From Devosia yakushimensis (GTDB lineage Bacteria; Pseudomonadota; Alphaproteobacteria; Rhizobiales; Devosiaceae), in the NCBI RefSeq assembly GCF_030159855.1, contig NZ_BSNG01000001.1:1240001-1304000 (forward strand): 64,000 nt of DNA. The letters run 5' to 3'. Numbering within the stretch: the first letter of the stretch is position 1; the number at the start of each line of letters is the position of its first letter. The position numbers and the translations under genes are program-made. Below are positions 1 to 9,099 of the stretch, piece by piece. The notes beneath the pieces were generated by a model. That model did no database searches. It saw nothing but the letters and a program-made list of their open reading frames with translations, and was not told the DNA's origin.

Positions 1-219
1 CGAGCCGCCATCGCTCGACAGAACCAGGGTCTTGATATTGGGCTGGCTGGCCAGCACGGCCTTGAAATCGTCCGGCGCCTGGGCGGTGATTTCCCCTGCC
101 AAAATGGCGAAATCGAAGCCGCTGCCCGGTATGATAAAGGCGCCCTGACGCTGGATGCCGGCCGAAAAAGCGGGTCCAATGGACAAAACTAGTGCCAAAA
201 TGGCAACCACAATACGCAT
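1..219 (-). CDS. Secreted protein N-terminus, possible periplasmic ClpP/crotonase-fold family (partial)
   Basis: The reading frame is open from the ATG at 219 to the window edge, giving 73 residues with the C-terminus missing. It begins with a clear signal peptide (MRIVVAILALVLSIGPAFSA). The later segment ILAGEITAQAPDDF followed by KTLVLSSDGGS resembles the start of periplasmic ClpP-like proteins of the COG3904 type, in which a strand ending in S-x-G-G-S precedes the active-site region. It is divergent from the exoF-like gene. The family assignment is inference from a short fragment; that it is a secreted protein is well supported. Confidence 0.55.
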   Translation of the reverse strand, partial: MRIVVAILALVLSIGPAFSAGIQRQGAFIIPGSGFDFAILAGEITAQAPDDFKAVLASQPNIKTLVLSSDGGS

Positions 220-569
220 GATACGCCTCGTTTAACCAAGCAGACTGTCTTAAATCGAGGCTGGGCGGTGAGTCCAGAATGCGCGCGGGCGAGGAATTTT
301 CTTTTGTCTGGCGTTGCTTAGCGATCACGCATTTTTCGTCCTGCACAGCACGGCTTTTTTGCGGCGTCAGTCTCCCTTTGAGCGCAAGGCTGGGTTGAGC
401 CGGGCGAGCGAGCCAAGCGCGCGAACCGTGCTAGGGTGCCTGGTAACGTTTTAGGGATGGACTGGTGCGTGGCACCGCTTTTCCTCCCCGCGGCCGAGAA
501 GAGGCCGTCGCGTGTGGCCCTGAACAAGGCTTTTACCACTCGATCCCGCTCAATCACGAGGCCTGGCCT
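220..569. other. Divergent intergenic region upstream of the exo genes
   Basis: This 350-base stretch separates the leftward secreted-protein gene from the rightward exoF-like gene and must hold both promoters. I see no convincing -35/-10 pair, no RNA gene and no ORF with a good ribosome-binding site. A rightward open frame runs into exoF from 465, but it lacks a Shine-Dalgarno and precedes the signal peptide, so it is treated as leader. Confidence 0.5.
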
Positions 570-1805
570 ATGAAGAAAGCGACTCCGTTCCTGCCCGATG
601 TCTTGCGCCAGGGCGCATTGGCAATGGGGCTGGTCGTCGCATTGACCGCGGCGTCCGCCGCGGCGGAACCCTATACGCTCAATGTCTCCGACAAGATCAA
701 TGTTCGCGTGGTCGAATGGAAGGCGGCCGAATCCACCTTTACGGAGTGGACGGCGCTGGGCGGTGAATATGTGATCGGTCCGGCCGGCACCACCGCCTTC
801 CCTTTCGTGGGGGATGTCGAAAGCGCCGGCAAAAGCCCCCAGGACCTGGCGCGCGAGCTGGCCGATGGGCTCAAGCAGTCGCTTGGCCTGGTCGTAACCC
901 CCAATGTCAGCATCGAGATTGCCGAATTTGCTCCGATCTATGTGGCGGGCGATGTGCAGTCGCCGGGTGAATACAAGTTTCTGCCCGGGCTGACCCTGAT
1001 CAAGGCACTCAGCCTGGCCGGCGGCGAACGCCGTGGCGCCGATGCCAATTCTCGCGCCGAGCGCGACGTTGTCACCGTTACCGGCGCCTATCAGGTGCTG
1101 CAGGACGAACAATTGCGGCTATTGGCCAAGCGCGCCCGTATCGATGCCGAACTGGCCGGGCAAGAGACGATCACACCGCCCGAGCAATTCGCCGGCGTCG
1201 AGGGCGTCGAGCCCCTGCTTTCCGACGAGCATGCCGTGCTGGTGGCAAATCTCAAGGCGCTCAATTCGCAGAGTTCCGCACTCGATAGCCAGACCACCGT
1301 CCTGCAACGCCAGATCGAGACCTTTTCGCAGAAGCGCACCGCCACCGAGCGGCAATTGTCCGTTGCCCAGGAGCAGCTGACCAATGTGCGCTCGCTTGCC
1401 GAGGATGGTCTGGCGGTGGTCTCGCGGGTCGCCTCGCTCGAGACCAGCGTTGCCGACTACGAAACCCGTCTCCTCGACATCGATATGGCCCAGCTGCAAG
1501 CGCAACAGGCCATCGGCGATGCTGAAATCCGGCGCACGGACCTGGCCGATAGCCACGCCGCGGAGCTTTCGGTCGAACGCCAGGAAGTCGAGGCGAAGCT
1601 GGCCGAGGTCAATCTCAAGCTTGCCACCCAGCAAGGGCTGGTGCGCGAGGCAGTGGCCTATTCGGGTATCGCCCCCGGCACGGCGGGCTCTTTGGCAAGC
1701 TACACCTACAGCATTATCCGGAATGGCGAGGAAATTGCCGCCGATATGTCGACCCCGGTTCTGTCCGGGGATGTTGTCCAGGTTCGCCTGGTTGTTGCCG
1801 AGTAA
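570..1805 (+). CDS. exoF: ExoF-like polysaccharide export protein (outer-membrane/periplasmic)
   Basis: This 411-residue protein belongs to the Wza/GumB/ExoF polysaccharide export group. I start it at the ATG at 570 because residues 1-32 then form a signal peptide (KKATPFLPDVLRQ, then a hydrophobic stretch ending ASAAA). A Poly_export-type domain follows (about residues 33-125, beginning with YTLNVSDKINVRV), then an SLBB-type segment (about 130-180, VAGDVQSPGEYKF). The central-to-C-terminal part is rich in Q, A and L with heptad-like spacing and should form long periplasmic helices, as in rhizobial ExoF. It heads a rightward trio with exoK-like and exoV-like genes. The role in exporting the polymer is inferred from the family and the exo context. 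Confidence 0.85.
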   Translation: MKKATPFLPDVLRQGALAMGLVVALTAASAAAEPYTLNVSDKINVRVVEWKAAESTFTEWTALGGEYVIGPAGTTAFPFVGDVESAGKSPQDLARELADGLKQSLGLVVTPNVSIEIAEFAPIYVAGDVQSPGEYKFLPGLTLIKALSLAGGERRGADANSRAERDVVTVTGAYQVLQDEQLRLLAKRARIDAELAGQETITPPEQFAGVEGVEPLLSDEHAVLVANLKALNSQSSALDSQTTVLQRQIETFSQKRTATERQLSVAQEQLTNVRSLAEDGLAVVSRVASLETSVADYETRLLDIDMAQLQAQQAIGDAEIRRTDLADSHAAELSVERQEVEAKLAEVNLKLATQQGLVREAVAYSGIAPGTAGSLASYTYSIIRNGEEIAADMSTPVLSGDVVQVRLVVAE

Positions 1806-1855
1806 GTTTTTGACGTCTGCCGTGTGTTTTTGCGTTTGTTGATTGGAGTAAGCCT

Positions 1856-2635
1856 ATGTCTAGCGTCCGCCTTGCCGTCTCCGCCATCGCCTTTTCCTGT
1901 CTTGCCGCGCCGGCCATGGCGCAAAGCGCGAGCTTTTTTGACGATTTCGACACGCTAAACGGTCAGCGCTGGTATGTCTCGGATGGCTGGGCCAATGGCG
2001 CGCACCAGAACTGCACCTGGTCGGCTGGGCAGGTGAAGGCGCAGGACGGCATGCTTAAGGTCGGTTTCGCGCCGGGCAGCGGCGGTGGGCGCAGCTATGC
2101 CTGCGGGGAAATCCAGACCAAGGTGGCCTTCGGCTATGGCACGTTCGAGGCCCGGCTCAAGACCCCCACCGGTTCGGGGCTCAACGCGGCCTTTTTCACC
2201 TATATCGGCCAGCAGCAGGGCAAGCCGCATGACGAGCTGGATTTTGAAATCCTGCTCAAGGACACCACCCACATGGAAACCACCAGCTTCGTCAACGGCG
2301 TCAGTGGCGACGGCGAAGTGGGCAGCGGCATGTCACACCAGCTTCCCTATCCATCGGATTCCGACTTCACCAATTTCGCTGTCACATGGACGCCGGGTCG
2401 GCTGGATTATTACATCAACAATCAGCTCGTTCGCACCATGACCGAAAGCTACCAGGTGCCCAATAATCCCATGCGTATTTTCTTCAGCCTGTGGGGCACC
2501 GATACGCTCAGCGACTGGATGGGGGCCTTTGCCCCGCCCAGTGGTCCGATCGCCATGGATGTGGATTGGGTTGCCTTTACCGCGCAGGGCGAGAGCTGTG
2601 CATTCCCGCAATCGGTGCTCTGCACGCTGCAATAG
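1856..2635 (+). CDS. exoK: Secreted GH16 endo-glycanase (ExoK-like)
   Basis: This 259-residue glycoside hydrolase family 16 protein has a signal peptide ending near MAQS (residues 1-23). The catalytic motif DELDFEILLKD places the nucleophile and acid/base glutamates at about E127 and E131, with the supporting Asp at 129. The Trp-rich stretch around ISLWGTDT-type residues near the C-terminus also fits the beta-jelly roll. In rhizobia ExoK cleaves nascent succinoglycan to lower-mass chains outside the cell. It lies 50 bases after exoF and 34 before exoV, which suggests co-transcription. The exact substrate in this organism is unknown. Confidence 0.9.
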   Translation: MSSVRLAVSAIAFSCLAAPAMAQSASFFDDFDTLNGQRWYVSDGWANGAHQNCTWSAGQVKAQDGMLKVGFAPGSGGGRSYACGEIQTKVAFGYGTFEARLKTPTGSGLNAAFFTYIGQQQGKPHDELDFEILLKDTTHMETTSFVNGVSGDGEVGSGMSHQLPYPSDSDFTNFAVTWTPGRLDYYINNQLVRTMTESYQVPNNPMRIFFSLWGTDTLSDWMGAFAPPSGPIAMDVDWVAFTAQGESCAFPQSVLCTLQ

Positions 2636-2669
2636 CTGGCCGCCGGCCAATCAGACGAAGGGATTTTGA

Positions 2670-3563
2670 ATGAAGCTGGTGTTCTTCCGCGGCGAGGTGC
2701 CGAATTTCGGTGACGAGCTCAACACATATGTCTGGCCCGAGATTCTCCCCGAGGGGTTTCTCGATGAAGACGAGAGCGAGCTATTCGTCGGCATCGGATC
2801 CATCATCGGCACCCATCTGCCCGAAACGGCCCGCAAATTCGTGATGGGCTCGGGTTATGCCGGCTATATGGGCTTGCCCGATGTGCATGACGGCAGCTGG
2901 GATATCCGCTTCGTGCGCGGCCCCAAGACGGCGGAAAAACTCAAGATCTCGCCAGATCTGGCGATTTGCGACAGCGCCATCCTGCTGCGCCAGATGGAGC
3001 TGCCCAAGCCGGCCGCCGGCATCGATGTTGCCTTCATGCCGCATTACGAAAGCCTCGAGCGCGGCCCCTGGGATGAAGCCTGCCGGCTGGCGGGGATCAA
3101 GCTGATCGACGCTACCGACCCGCTGGAAAAGGTCATTGCCGAGATCAAGGGCGCTCGCGTGCTGATCACCGAGGCCATGCACGGCGCCATCGTCGCCGAT
3201 GCCCTTCGTACCCCCTGGATCGGCGCCAAGCCGATCTTTGCCGGGCACCACATGAAATGGCTCGATTGGTCCGGTGCGCTCGATATCGAGCTACGCATGC
3301 ATGAACTCAAGCCATCCAGCGTGCTCGAATATTATATCGGCCGCACCGGCCGCGGCGGTCCCGCCGGCAAGATCGGTGCCCTCAGCCGCAGCCCGCTTGC
3401 CGCTATCCCCAATGCGTTGTTGACGCATTCCGCGGCCCGGCATTTGCAGAAAATGGCGACCTATGAGCCGCAACTCAGCAGCGATGCGAAGATTGCCGAG
3501 GTGACGGAGAAGGCCACAGCGGCAGTGGACGGGTTTGTGCGGTCAAGGCTGGCGGTGAGCTAG
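2670..3563 (+). CDS. exoV: ExoV-like polysaccharide pyruvyl transferase
   Basis: The 297-residue product belongs to the polysaccharide pyruvyl transferase family. The N-terminal FFRGEVPNFGDELNTYVWP segment and the mid-protein RVLITEAMHGAIVADALRTPW segment, with its conserved E-x-x-H-G, are characteristic of ExoV. These cytoplasmic enzymes move a ketal-linked pyruvate from phosphoenolpyruvate to a terminal sugar of the lipid-linked repeat. It is the last gene of the rightward exo trio and converges on the flippase gene across a hairpin. A pyruvylated repeat unit is the main inference. Confidence 0.88.
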   Translation: MKLVFFRGEVPNFGDELNTYVWPEILPEGFLDEDESELFVGIGSIIGTHLPETARKFVMGSGYAGYMGLPDVHDGSWDIRFVRGPKTAEKLKISPDLAICDSAILLRQMELPKPAAGIDVAFMPHYESLERGPWDEACRLAGIKLIDATDPLEKVIAEIKGARVLITEAMHGAIVADALRTPWIGAKPIFAGHHMKWLDWSGALDIELRMHELKPSSVLEYYIGRTGRGGPAGKIGALSRSPLAAIPNALLTHSAARHLQKMATYEPQLSSDAKIAEVTEKATAAVDGFVRSRLAVS

Positions 3564-3593
3564 CTTTACCTACTTGAATTGCACCCAAACACA

Positions 3594-3620
3594 GTGGGAG
3601 CCTGGACTTAAGGCTCCCAC
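3594..3620. terminator. Hairpin between convergent exoV and exoT
   Basis: A 10-bp perfect stem (GTGGGAGCCT, pairing with AGGCTCCCAC) closes a 7-base loop between the two convergent stop codons. The flanking sequence is only mildly T-rich on either strand, so it is probably a weak bidirectional terminator. Confidence 0.55.
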
Positions 3621-3643
3621 CAGCCTTCCTTTGACTCAGCGGG

Positions 3644-5137
3644 CTAAGCCGTCGCCTTGCGCTTCTTCAGCACCATGCCCTTGACGGCCAGCAGGCGCTT
3701 GCGTGCCAGGATCAGGATCGCCCCGCCATAGACCACTGCGCAGACGCCGATAGTCGCCGCCAGCCGCAGCACCGGATCGGCATCGGCCAGTTCCATTTTC
3801 ACGAAAATCCCTGCGCCGATCATCAGTGCTGTCGCCAGCACGGGTGTCGCGAATGTTCCCAGATAGGCCCAGGCCGACACCCGCAGGATGCGGATGACCA
3901 TGTGGACGGATGGCGGCCACATGATGAAGTTCTGGATGACGATGGCCAGCGTCAGCGCGTTGACGCCCCATTTATAGAACAGCACCACATAGAGCACCGT
4001 CGTCACCTGTTTGCCGATGAGGTAGTAAAACCAGAGATCGGCCTGGCCCTGGCTCTTGACCAGCGAGGACTGCAACACGCCGATGCTGGTGATGAGACCC
4101 AGCAGGCAGAAGGCCTGTACGGCCGGAACCGCCTCGACCCAATTGTGCCCAAAGGCCAGCGGCACGAAGTCGTCGGCGATCAGCGCCAGCCCCATGAAGA
4201 CCGGAAATGACAGGACCGATGAGGCGAAAGTGCCGAGGAAATAGGCGTCGCGCAGTTTTTCGCGCTCGTTCTGCAACGAAGAGAGGAGTGCATAGGATAC
4301 CGAGCTGAGCGCTCCGGTAATGAGATCGGTGAGGATCTGGAAGATGCGGCGGGCAAAGCTGTAAATGCCAAGACCTGCGGGGCCGAGCAGGGTGCCGATC
4401 AGCAGTTGATCGACGCTGACCAAAGTGATGATGCGATTGCCGGAGGCGAAAAGACCAAAGCTGCCCAGCTCGCCCAACGCGTGGAAACTAAAGCGGAATC
4501 TAGGTAACCAGCGCACCGAAACCAGCGCACCGATACAGGTGGTGATGGCGGTGGCCAATTGGGAAAATGCCAGCGCCCAGAGGCCGAATCCCATCCAGAG
4601 TAGCGCCAGGCACAGCAGGGCTGCGACAACCGAGGCGATCGTGGTCCGCATTGCCAGTTTCTTGAACGACATGGAGCGGACCAGCAGCGCATTGGGCACG
4701 GCGGCGGCCATGTCGAAGATCACTCTTATGCCGATGAACGGCAGCAGGGCTGTCAGGATGGGTTCGTTGAGCCGGCCGGCCAAAGGCAATGAGACCAGGC
4801 ACAGTGCGGCATAGATCAGCAGCGCTGCTCCGGTGCAGAGCCAGAAGACGGTATCGAGGTGACGCGGCTCGATCCTGCTGCGCTGGATGATGGCTTCGCT
4901 GAACCCGGCGGGCGCGATGGCCGTGCCGAGCATGGCGATGCTGGCGGCGTAGGAGACGATGCCGAATTCGGCCGGCGAGAGTACGCGCGACGTCGCCATG
5001 AAGACGAGAATGCCGAGGGCCGCCGGCGCGAAGCTGTTGACCACCGACCACAACACGCCACGAATGGCCGCGCCGGAGCGGTTGGTGCGCACATGGTCGA
5101 GCACAGGGCCCGGACCGGTCTCATTGGCAACACTCAT
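3644..5137 (-). CDS. exoT: Wzx/ExoT-type lipopolysaccharide/exopolysaccharide flippase
   Basis: This 497-residue integral membrane protein of the MOP/polysaccharide-synthase superfamily has a dozen or more hydrophobic segments spread along its length. The N-terminal GVLWSVVNSFAPAALGILVF is typical of the first helix of Wzx/ExoT proteins. It should move the undecaprenyl-linked repeat unit across the inner membrane. It is the last gene of a leftward block with the glycosyltransferases and ExoQ-like polymerase, 49 bases after the GT2 gene. Its own Shine-Dalgarno is weak. Confidence 0.85.
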   Translation of the reverse strand: MSVANETGPGPVLDHVRTNRSGAAIRGVLWSVVNSFAPAALGILVFMATSRVLSPAEFGIVSYAASIAMLGTAIAPAGFSEAIIQRSRIEPRHLDTVFWLCTGAALLIYAALCLVSLPLAGRLNEPILTALLPFIGIRVIFDMAAAVPNALLVRSMSFKKLAMRTTIASVVAALLCLALLWMGFGLWALAFSQLATAITTCIGALVSVRWLPRFRFSFHALGELGSFGLFASGNRIITLVSVDQLLIGTLLGPAGLGIYSFARRIFQILTDLITGALSSVSYALLSSLQNEREKLRDAYFLGTFASSVLSFPVFMGLALIADDFVPLAFGHNWVEAVPAVQAFCLLGLITSIGVLQSSLVKSQGQADLWFYYLIGKQVTTVLYVVLFYKWGVNALTLAIVIQNFIMWPPSVHMVIRILRVSAWAYLGTFATPVLATALMIGAGIFVKMELADADPVLRLAATIGVCAVVYGGAILILARKRLLAVKGMVLKKRKATA

Positions 5138-5186
5138 GTTTACTCGATACGGGCCGGTTTACTGCTGCCCGTTGGGTAGAGAATAC

Positions 5187-6182
5187 TCAACGCTGCACGG
5201 CCGGTAGCCGTGATTGTACGAAAGCGTGGAAATCCGGCGTTGTCCGGCCGAAGAGGCGAATGGCAAGGCCGCGCGCCCGCAGGCGCAGCGCGTCAGTGAA
5301 AGCGATGGCCGACGATGCGCCATCCATGATCAGGGCCTTGGCCAGGCCGCGCGCCCGGGCAGGGGCCTCTGGCGCCCATTTGGGGTTGGTCATGAAGCCA
5401 TCGCGCAGCCCTTTGGGGGCGCTCCGCCAAGCCAGCCGTTGCAATTCCTGCACCGACCGCTTGAGGTCGAGCTCCCGCCGCAGATAGGAAGCCTTGAGCT
5501 CGGCATTGCGCGTCGTCTGTTCGGCATTCTCCGCCCAGACGGCCAGCGGTGTCATGGCCACATAGATCGGCTCGACGATGGAAAAGGAGCGCATATATTC
5601 CTGTAGCGTCGCGGTGCAGCCAAAGCCGATTTCAAGCTGGCATGCCGTATCGCGCGACCAGAACAGGCCGCCATTGGAAACGCCGATCCCCATCAGCAGC
5701 GACAGGCGGAATTCATCGGGCTGATAGAGCCCTTCGACGAAAAGATCGTCGAGCACGCCGCCGGTGCTCAGATAGGCAGAGGTCGTGCCGCTCTTGTGCT
5801 CGACATGCTGGTTGCGCAGCACGACGTTGACGCCATCCTCGCGGCAGATCCGCATGTTCTCGGCCAGGAAGTCCGGCAGGATGAAATTGTCGTCTTCCAC
5901 CACGCAGAAATAGTCCGCGTTATTGGGATTTTCTGCCGTGAAGCAGTGGTCGATATTCTTGGACGCAAAACGCTGCGGCGCGTTGTGATGATAGCGGATG
6001 CGGGGATCATTGAACCCCTCGCACACCGCCTTGCCCGCCTGGGCGGCATCGTCGTCATAGACATCGCAAACCCAGTTTGCCCAGGTCTGGTCGATCATCG
6101 ATTGCAGCGCGCGTTGCAGGGCGACGGGCCGCTTATAGGTCGGGGTTCGAATCTGGACCAGGCCGGAATTGGTTTCAGTCAT
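5187..6182 (-). CDS. Glycosyltransferase family 2 protein of the exo locus
   Basis: The 331-residue protein starts with a GT-A fold (LVQIRTPTYKRPVALQRALQS) and has acidic metal/nucleotide-sugar motifs at VYDDDA and VVEDDNF within the first 115 residues. The C-terminal third is helical and Arg/Ala-rich, with no membrane span. The start overlaps the stop of the upstream ExoQ-like gene by 4 bases, so the genes are translationally coupled. It probably adds a late sugar to the repeat, in the position of ExoU or ExoW in succinoglycan synthesis, but I cannot assign which. Confidence 0.8.
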   Translation of the reverse strand: MTETNSGLVQIRTPTYKRPVALQRALQSMIDQTWANWVCDVYDDDAAQAGKAVCEGFNDPRIRYHHNAPQRFASKNIDHCFTAENPNNADYFCVVEDDNFILPDFLAENMRICREDGVNVVLRNQHVEHKSGTTSAYLSTGGVLDDLFVEGLYQPDEFRLSLLMGIGVSNGGLFWSRDTACQLEIGFGCTATLQEYMRSFSIVEPIYVAMTPLAVWAENAEQTTRNAELKASYLRRELDLKRSVQELQRLAWRSAPKGLRDGFMTNPKWAPEAPARARGLAKALIMDGASSAIAFTDALRLRARGLAIRLFGRTTPDFHAFVQSRLPAVQR

Positions 6183-7462
6183 GGTTGGACTCCGAGGGGG
6201 CGGATATGGACTTGCCGGGGCATGGGCCGGGATGGCTGGCGGCCAGCGCGCATTTCTTGCAGCACGCCGGTTGCGCCATAGATGAAGGTTACGAGCACCA
6301 GGATCGAGCGCACGGAGAACTCGAAGAAGACTTCCACTTCGATGAAGCTGCGCAGGATGACCAGCATCTGCAAGCCGACTAGGAAGGCGTTCTGCGGATT
6401 TGGCCGCAATATCGTTGCCAGCACGATCAGCAGGAACCCGCCATAGATGAGGAATGCCTGTAGCGCGACGCCGACAAGGCCGATTTCGACGGCGTTGGAA
6501 ATGTAGGTATTGTGGAAGTTGAAGCCCGCGCCTGAGGGCACGAGGAACATGGCCCAGAGCTGTTCGGCGGGAGCAAAGCCGGCCACCCAGAACGCCCGAA
6601 AGCCAATGCCCTGCAGCGGCCGCTCGGCAATGAAGGTGAAGGCGGTGGCCCAGAGATCGGTTCGCCCGGTCAGGGTCGGGTCCTTGCCCGAGCCTTCGAG
6701 GATTTCCGACAACAGCGACTGCCCATTGGCGAGGATGAAGAGGCCGAAAGCCGCCCCGGCGACGATGACGCCCAGCGTCATGAACAGCTTCTGGTTGCCG
6801 GTCAGCCGCCCGGTCAGCAGCAGCAACACCATCACCGCAATGCAGGGCACCACCATCATGATCGCGCCAGCCGATTGCGCCAGGATCATCAAGGGCCCGG
6901 AAATCAGCAGGCCTCCCAGCGCCGACAGGCGCAGCAGGAGTCCGGCATGGCGGTCGACGACCACAGCCAGCGAGGTTAGCGCGAATACTGCGATATGGGC
7001 AGCAAAGGCATTTTTACTGCCGAAAATGCCCAGCCATGGAGCGCCTGCCGGGTGGTGACCGATGGTGACGCTGGCCAATACGCCCACGGCATAGACCACG
7101 AACAGCGCCCGCACCAGCGTCGTCGGCTTGACCCGCCCGGCCATTACCACCGCGATGGAGAGCGTGATCATAAGCTGGATGGAGGCGCGCAGCGTGATTT
7201 CGGGATATTGCGACCAGAGCGTCGAGAGCATGCAATAGGCCGGCAGCAATAGCAGGAACCACCAGCGGGCAATCAGGGTAATGCTTTGCTGGGGATCGCT
7301 GATCAGCAGCAGCCCGCCAAAGCCGAGAAACGCCATGGCCGCCAACGAGCCCACCAGGGCGTTCAGCACCAGCCCCGACAGCGCCAGGACGCTGAATGCA
7401 GCGGCCAGGTCGATATCGACCAGCGGTCCGATGACGCCGCGGCGGCGAAGCAACCGGGTCAT
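6179..7462 (-). CDS. exoQ: ExoQ-like polysaccharide polymerase (O-antigen ligase/Wzy family)
   Basis: This 427-residue polytopic membrane protein has about ten hydrophobic segments. The extracytoplasmic stretch with GSGKDPTLTGRTDLW and the later FHNTYISNAVEIGLVG are characteristic of the Wzy_C/O-antigen ligase domain of ExoQ. The family links repeat units into polymer on the periplasmic face. It overlaps both neighbours by 4 bases (exoO-like upstream, GT2 downstream), which indicates a tightly coupled operon. Confidence 0.87.
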   Translation of the reverse strand: MTRLLRRRGVIGPLVDIDLAAAFSVLALSGLVLNALVGSLAAMAFLGFGGLLLISDPQQSITLIARWWFLLLLPAYCMLSTLWSQYPEITLRASIQLMITLSIAVVMAGRVKPTTLVRALFVVYAVGVLASVTIGHHPAGAPWLGIFGSKNAFAAHIAVFALTSLAVVVDRHAGLLLRLSALGGLLISGPLMILAQSAGAIMMVVPCIAVMVLLLLTGRLTGNQKLFMTLGVIVAGAAFGLFILANGQSLLSEILEGSGKDPTLTGRTDLWATAFTFIAERPLQGIGFRAFWVAGFAPAEQLWAMFLVPSGAGFNFHNTYISNAVEIGLVGVALQAFLIYGGFLLIVLATILRPNPQNAFLVGLQMLVILRSFIEVEVFFEFSVRSILVLVTFIYGATGVLQEMRAGRQPSRPMPRQVHIRPLGVQP

Positions 7463-8670
7463 GTCGCCACCGCCGGCACATTGGCATCGGTAGCGGTGGC
7501 GTTACGGATCGGAGGTGTTGCCGCCGCTGCCGGAATAAACCCGGCTGCATACCGCGTCGCCGGTTCCCCCGCGATAATCTGTTGCGCGGTAGCGCCCGCC
7601 TGCGCCACTGCCAGCCAAGCTGGGTCGCGCCGGAAATTCGTCCAGTCGACCTGTTCGCTGGGAACATAGCCGGGCAGGGACGGGTACTTGTCGAGGTTCA
7701 GCACATCGTGCCTTGCCGTGATCTGAGGCGTGCCGGCGCGACGCTGCCGGCCTTCGGCGAACGAAGTCCAGAGCCGCCGCAAAAGGGCGGGGCGCTGCGT
7801 GATGATCTTGAGGGCAGCTGTGGGGGAACGCGCCTTGATGGCCTCCACCAGAAGGCCGTAGTCGAGCGAGTTCTGCAAGGCCGTGCGGCGGCGCTCGAAG
7901 GCGTTCGCCAGGGCCGCGCCCGGCTCAAGGTCGGCGAGCAGGCGCTCCTGATTGTCCAGCATGGCTTGCACGTCGCGGGCCGATAGCCGGTGAGAGATCG
8001 AGCCACTGTGACGCCGGTAAAGATACCAGGGCTCGGGAACGATCCACATGCGGGCACCCGCCAGCAGGGTGCGCAGCAGCAGATCGTAATCCTCGCCGAT
8101 CCGCAGGCTCTCATCATAACGCAGAGCGCCCAGCGCTTGGGCGCGGATCAGCGGCTTGAGATAGCCCAGGGCGGGCATTTTGCCGTCCATGCCGGCCGTT
8201 ACCCAGGTTTCGGCCGTCACGGCAAATGGCGTGTCATGGCCTGCCAGCAGCAAGGTGGGTGGGCTGCCGTCTTCGTGGAAATGCAGCAGATCGTCGGCTA
8301 CGATATCGGCGTGGAACTGGCCGGCCGCGGCCAGAAGACGCTCCAGCCGCTCGGGATGGACGATATCGTCGGAATCCACGATGGCGATCCACTGGCCCTT
8401 CGCTTCGGCCAGGGCGAGATTGCGGGTACGAGCCGGGCCGCCATTCTGCGCCGAGGCGATGAGCCGGACGCGGTTGTCCTGCGCCATGATGGCGCTCACC
8501 ACCGCCACACTGTCGTCGGGGGAGGCATCGTCGGCGACGATGATTTCGAGATCGCCCATGGTCTGGGAGAGGACGGATTCGAGGGCGCGCGCAATCGTTG
8601 CACCACCACGATAATTCGCCATGATGACGGAAACCGTCGGAATCCCGTGCTGTGCACGCGCTAGCTGCAT
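7459..8670 (-). CDS. exoO: ExoO-like glycosyltransferase family 2
   Basis: I start this 403-residue protein at the ATG at 8670, which has GGAG six bases upstream; an in-frame TTG at 8703 has no better support. The GT-A domain begins at VSVIMANYRGGATI and contains IIVADDASPDDS and IAIVDSDDI, the nucleotide-sugar and DXD-type motifs. The following ADIVADDLLHF segment resembles ExoO, which adds a beta-1,6 glucose in Sinorhizobium. The C-terminal 150 residues form an additional helical domain. The ExoO label is tentative; GT2 membership is firm. Confidence 0.8.
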   Translation of the reverse strand: MQLARAQHGIPTVSVIMANYRGGATIARALESVLSQTMGDLEIIVADDASPDDSVAVVSAIMAQDNRVRLIASAQNGGPARTRNLALAEAKGQWIAIVDSDDIVHPERLERLLAAAGQFHADIVADDLLHFHEDGSPPTLLLAGHDTPFAVTAETWVTAGMDGKMPALGYLKPLIRAQALGALRYDESLRIGEDYDLLLRTLLAGARMWIVPEPWYLYRRHSGSISHRLSARDVQAMLDNQERLLADLEPGAALANAFERRRTALQNSLDYGLLVEAIKARSPTAALKIITQRPALLRRLWTSFAEGRQRRAGTPQITARHDVLNLDKYPSLPGYVPSEQVDWTNFRRDPAWLAVAQAGATAQQIIAGEPATRYAAGFIPAAAATPPIRNATATDANVPAVAT

Positions 8671-8722
8671 GGCGAGCTCCGGTTGAGATAATTGCCGGCG
8701 CAAAGGCGCGCCGGCTTACCCG

Positions 8723-9082
8723 TCAGGCCTGCGGCGCCGTAGCGTCGAGAGTGGCCAGCACGGTTCTGAGCTGTTCCATATGCTCGCTGATCTGGCCGAT
8801 CCTGAGGCGGGCCGCTGCGGCATTGCGCTCGGCTTCTTCGATGGCGCCCTCATCCTCTTCGGAGCGGTTGCCGAATTCGCCAGAATTATCGATCAGGTTG
8901 GTGGCCTGGGCATAATAGACATCGAGGCGCGTTTGCAGGCCCTCGCGTTCCCGCTGGGCGCCCTCGATGGCAGCAAGCAGCGAGCGGCGGACGGTCATGA
9001 AACGATCCCGGTCGGTACTGGCGTCGCGAGAAGGGTCACGGGTGCGGAAGAGGCGATTGCCGACTGAAAGGATCGAAGCCAT
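8723..9082 (-). CDS. Coiled-coil protein of unknown function in the exo operon
   Basis: I do not recognise this 119-residue protein. It has no signal peptide, cysteines or membrane span. Residues 30-115 are predicted helical with heptad-like spacing (RRSLLAAIEGAQREREGL, then ARLRIGQISEHMEQLRTVL), interrupted by a short acidic Asn/Gly-containing stretch around residue 68 (NSGEFGNRSEEDEG). It sits 17 bases after exoY and 52 bases before the exoO-like gene on the same strand, so it is almost certainly co-transcribed. A structural or regulatory partner of the synthesis complex is possible, but there is no direct evidence. Confidence 0.8.
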   Translation of the reverse strand: MASILSVGNRLFRTRDPSRDASTDRDRFMTVRRSLLAAIEGAQREREGLQTRLDVYYAQATNLIDNSGEFGNRSEEDEGAIEEAERNAAAARLRIGQISEHMEQLRTVLATLDATAPQA

Positions 9083-9099
9083 TCTGCGCCTCCCTGGAC

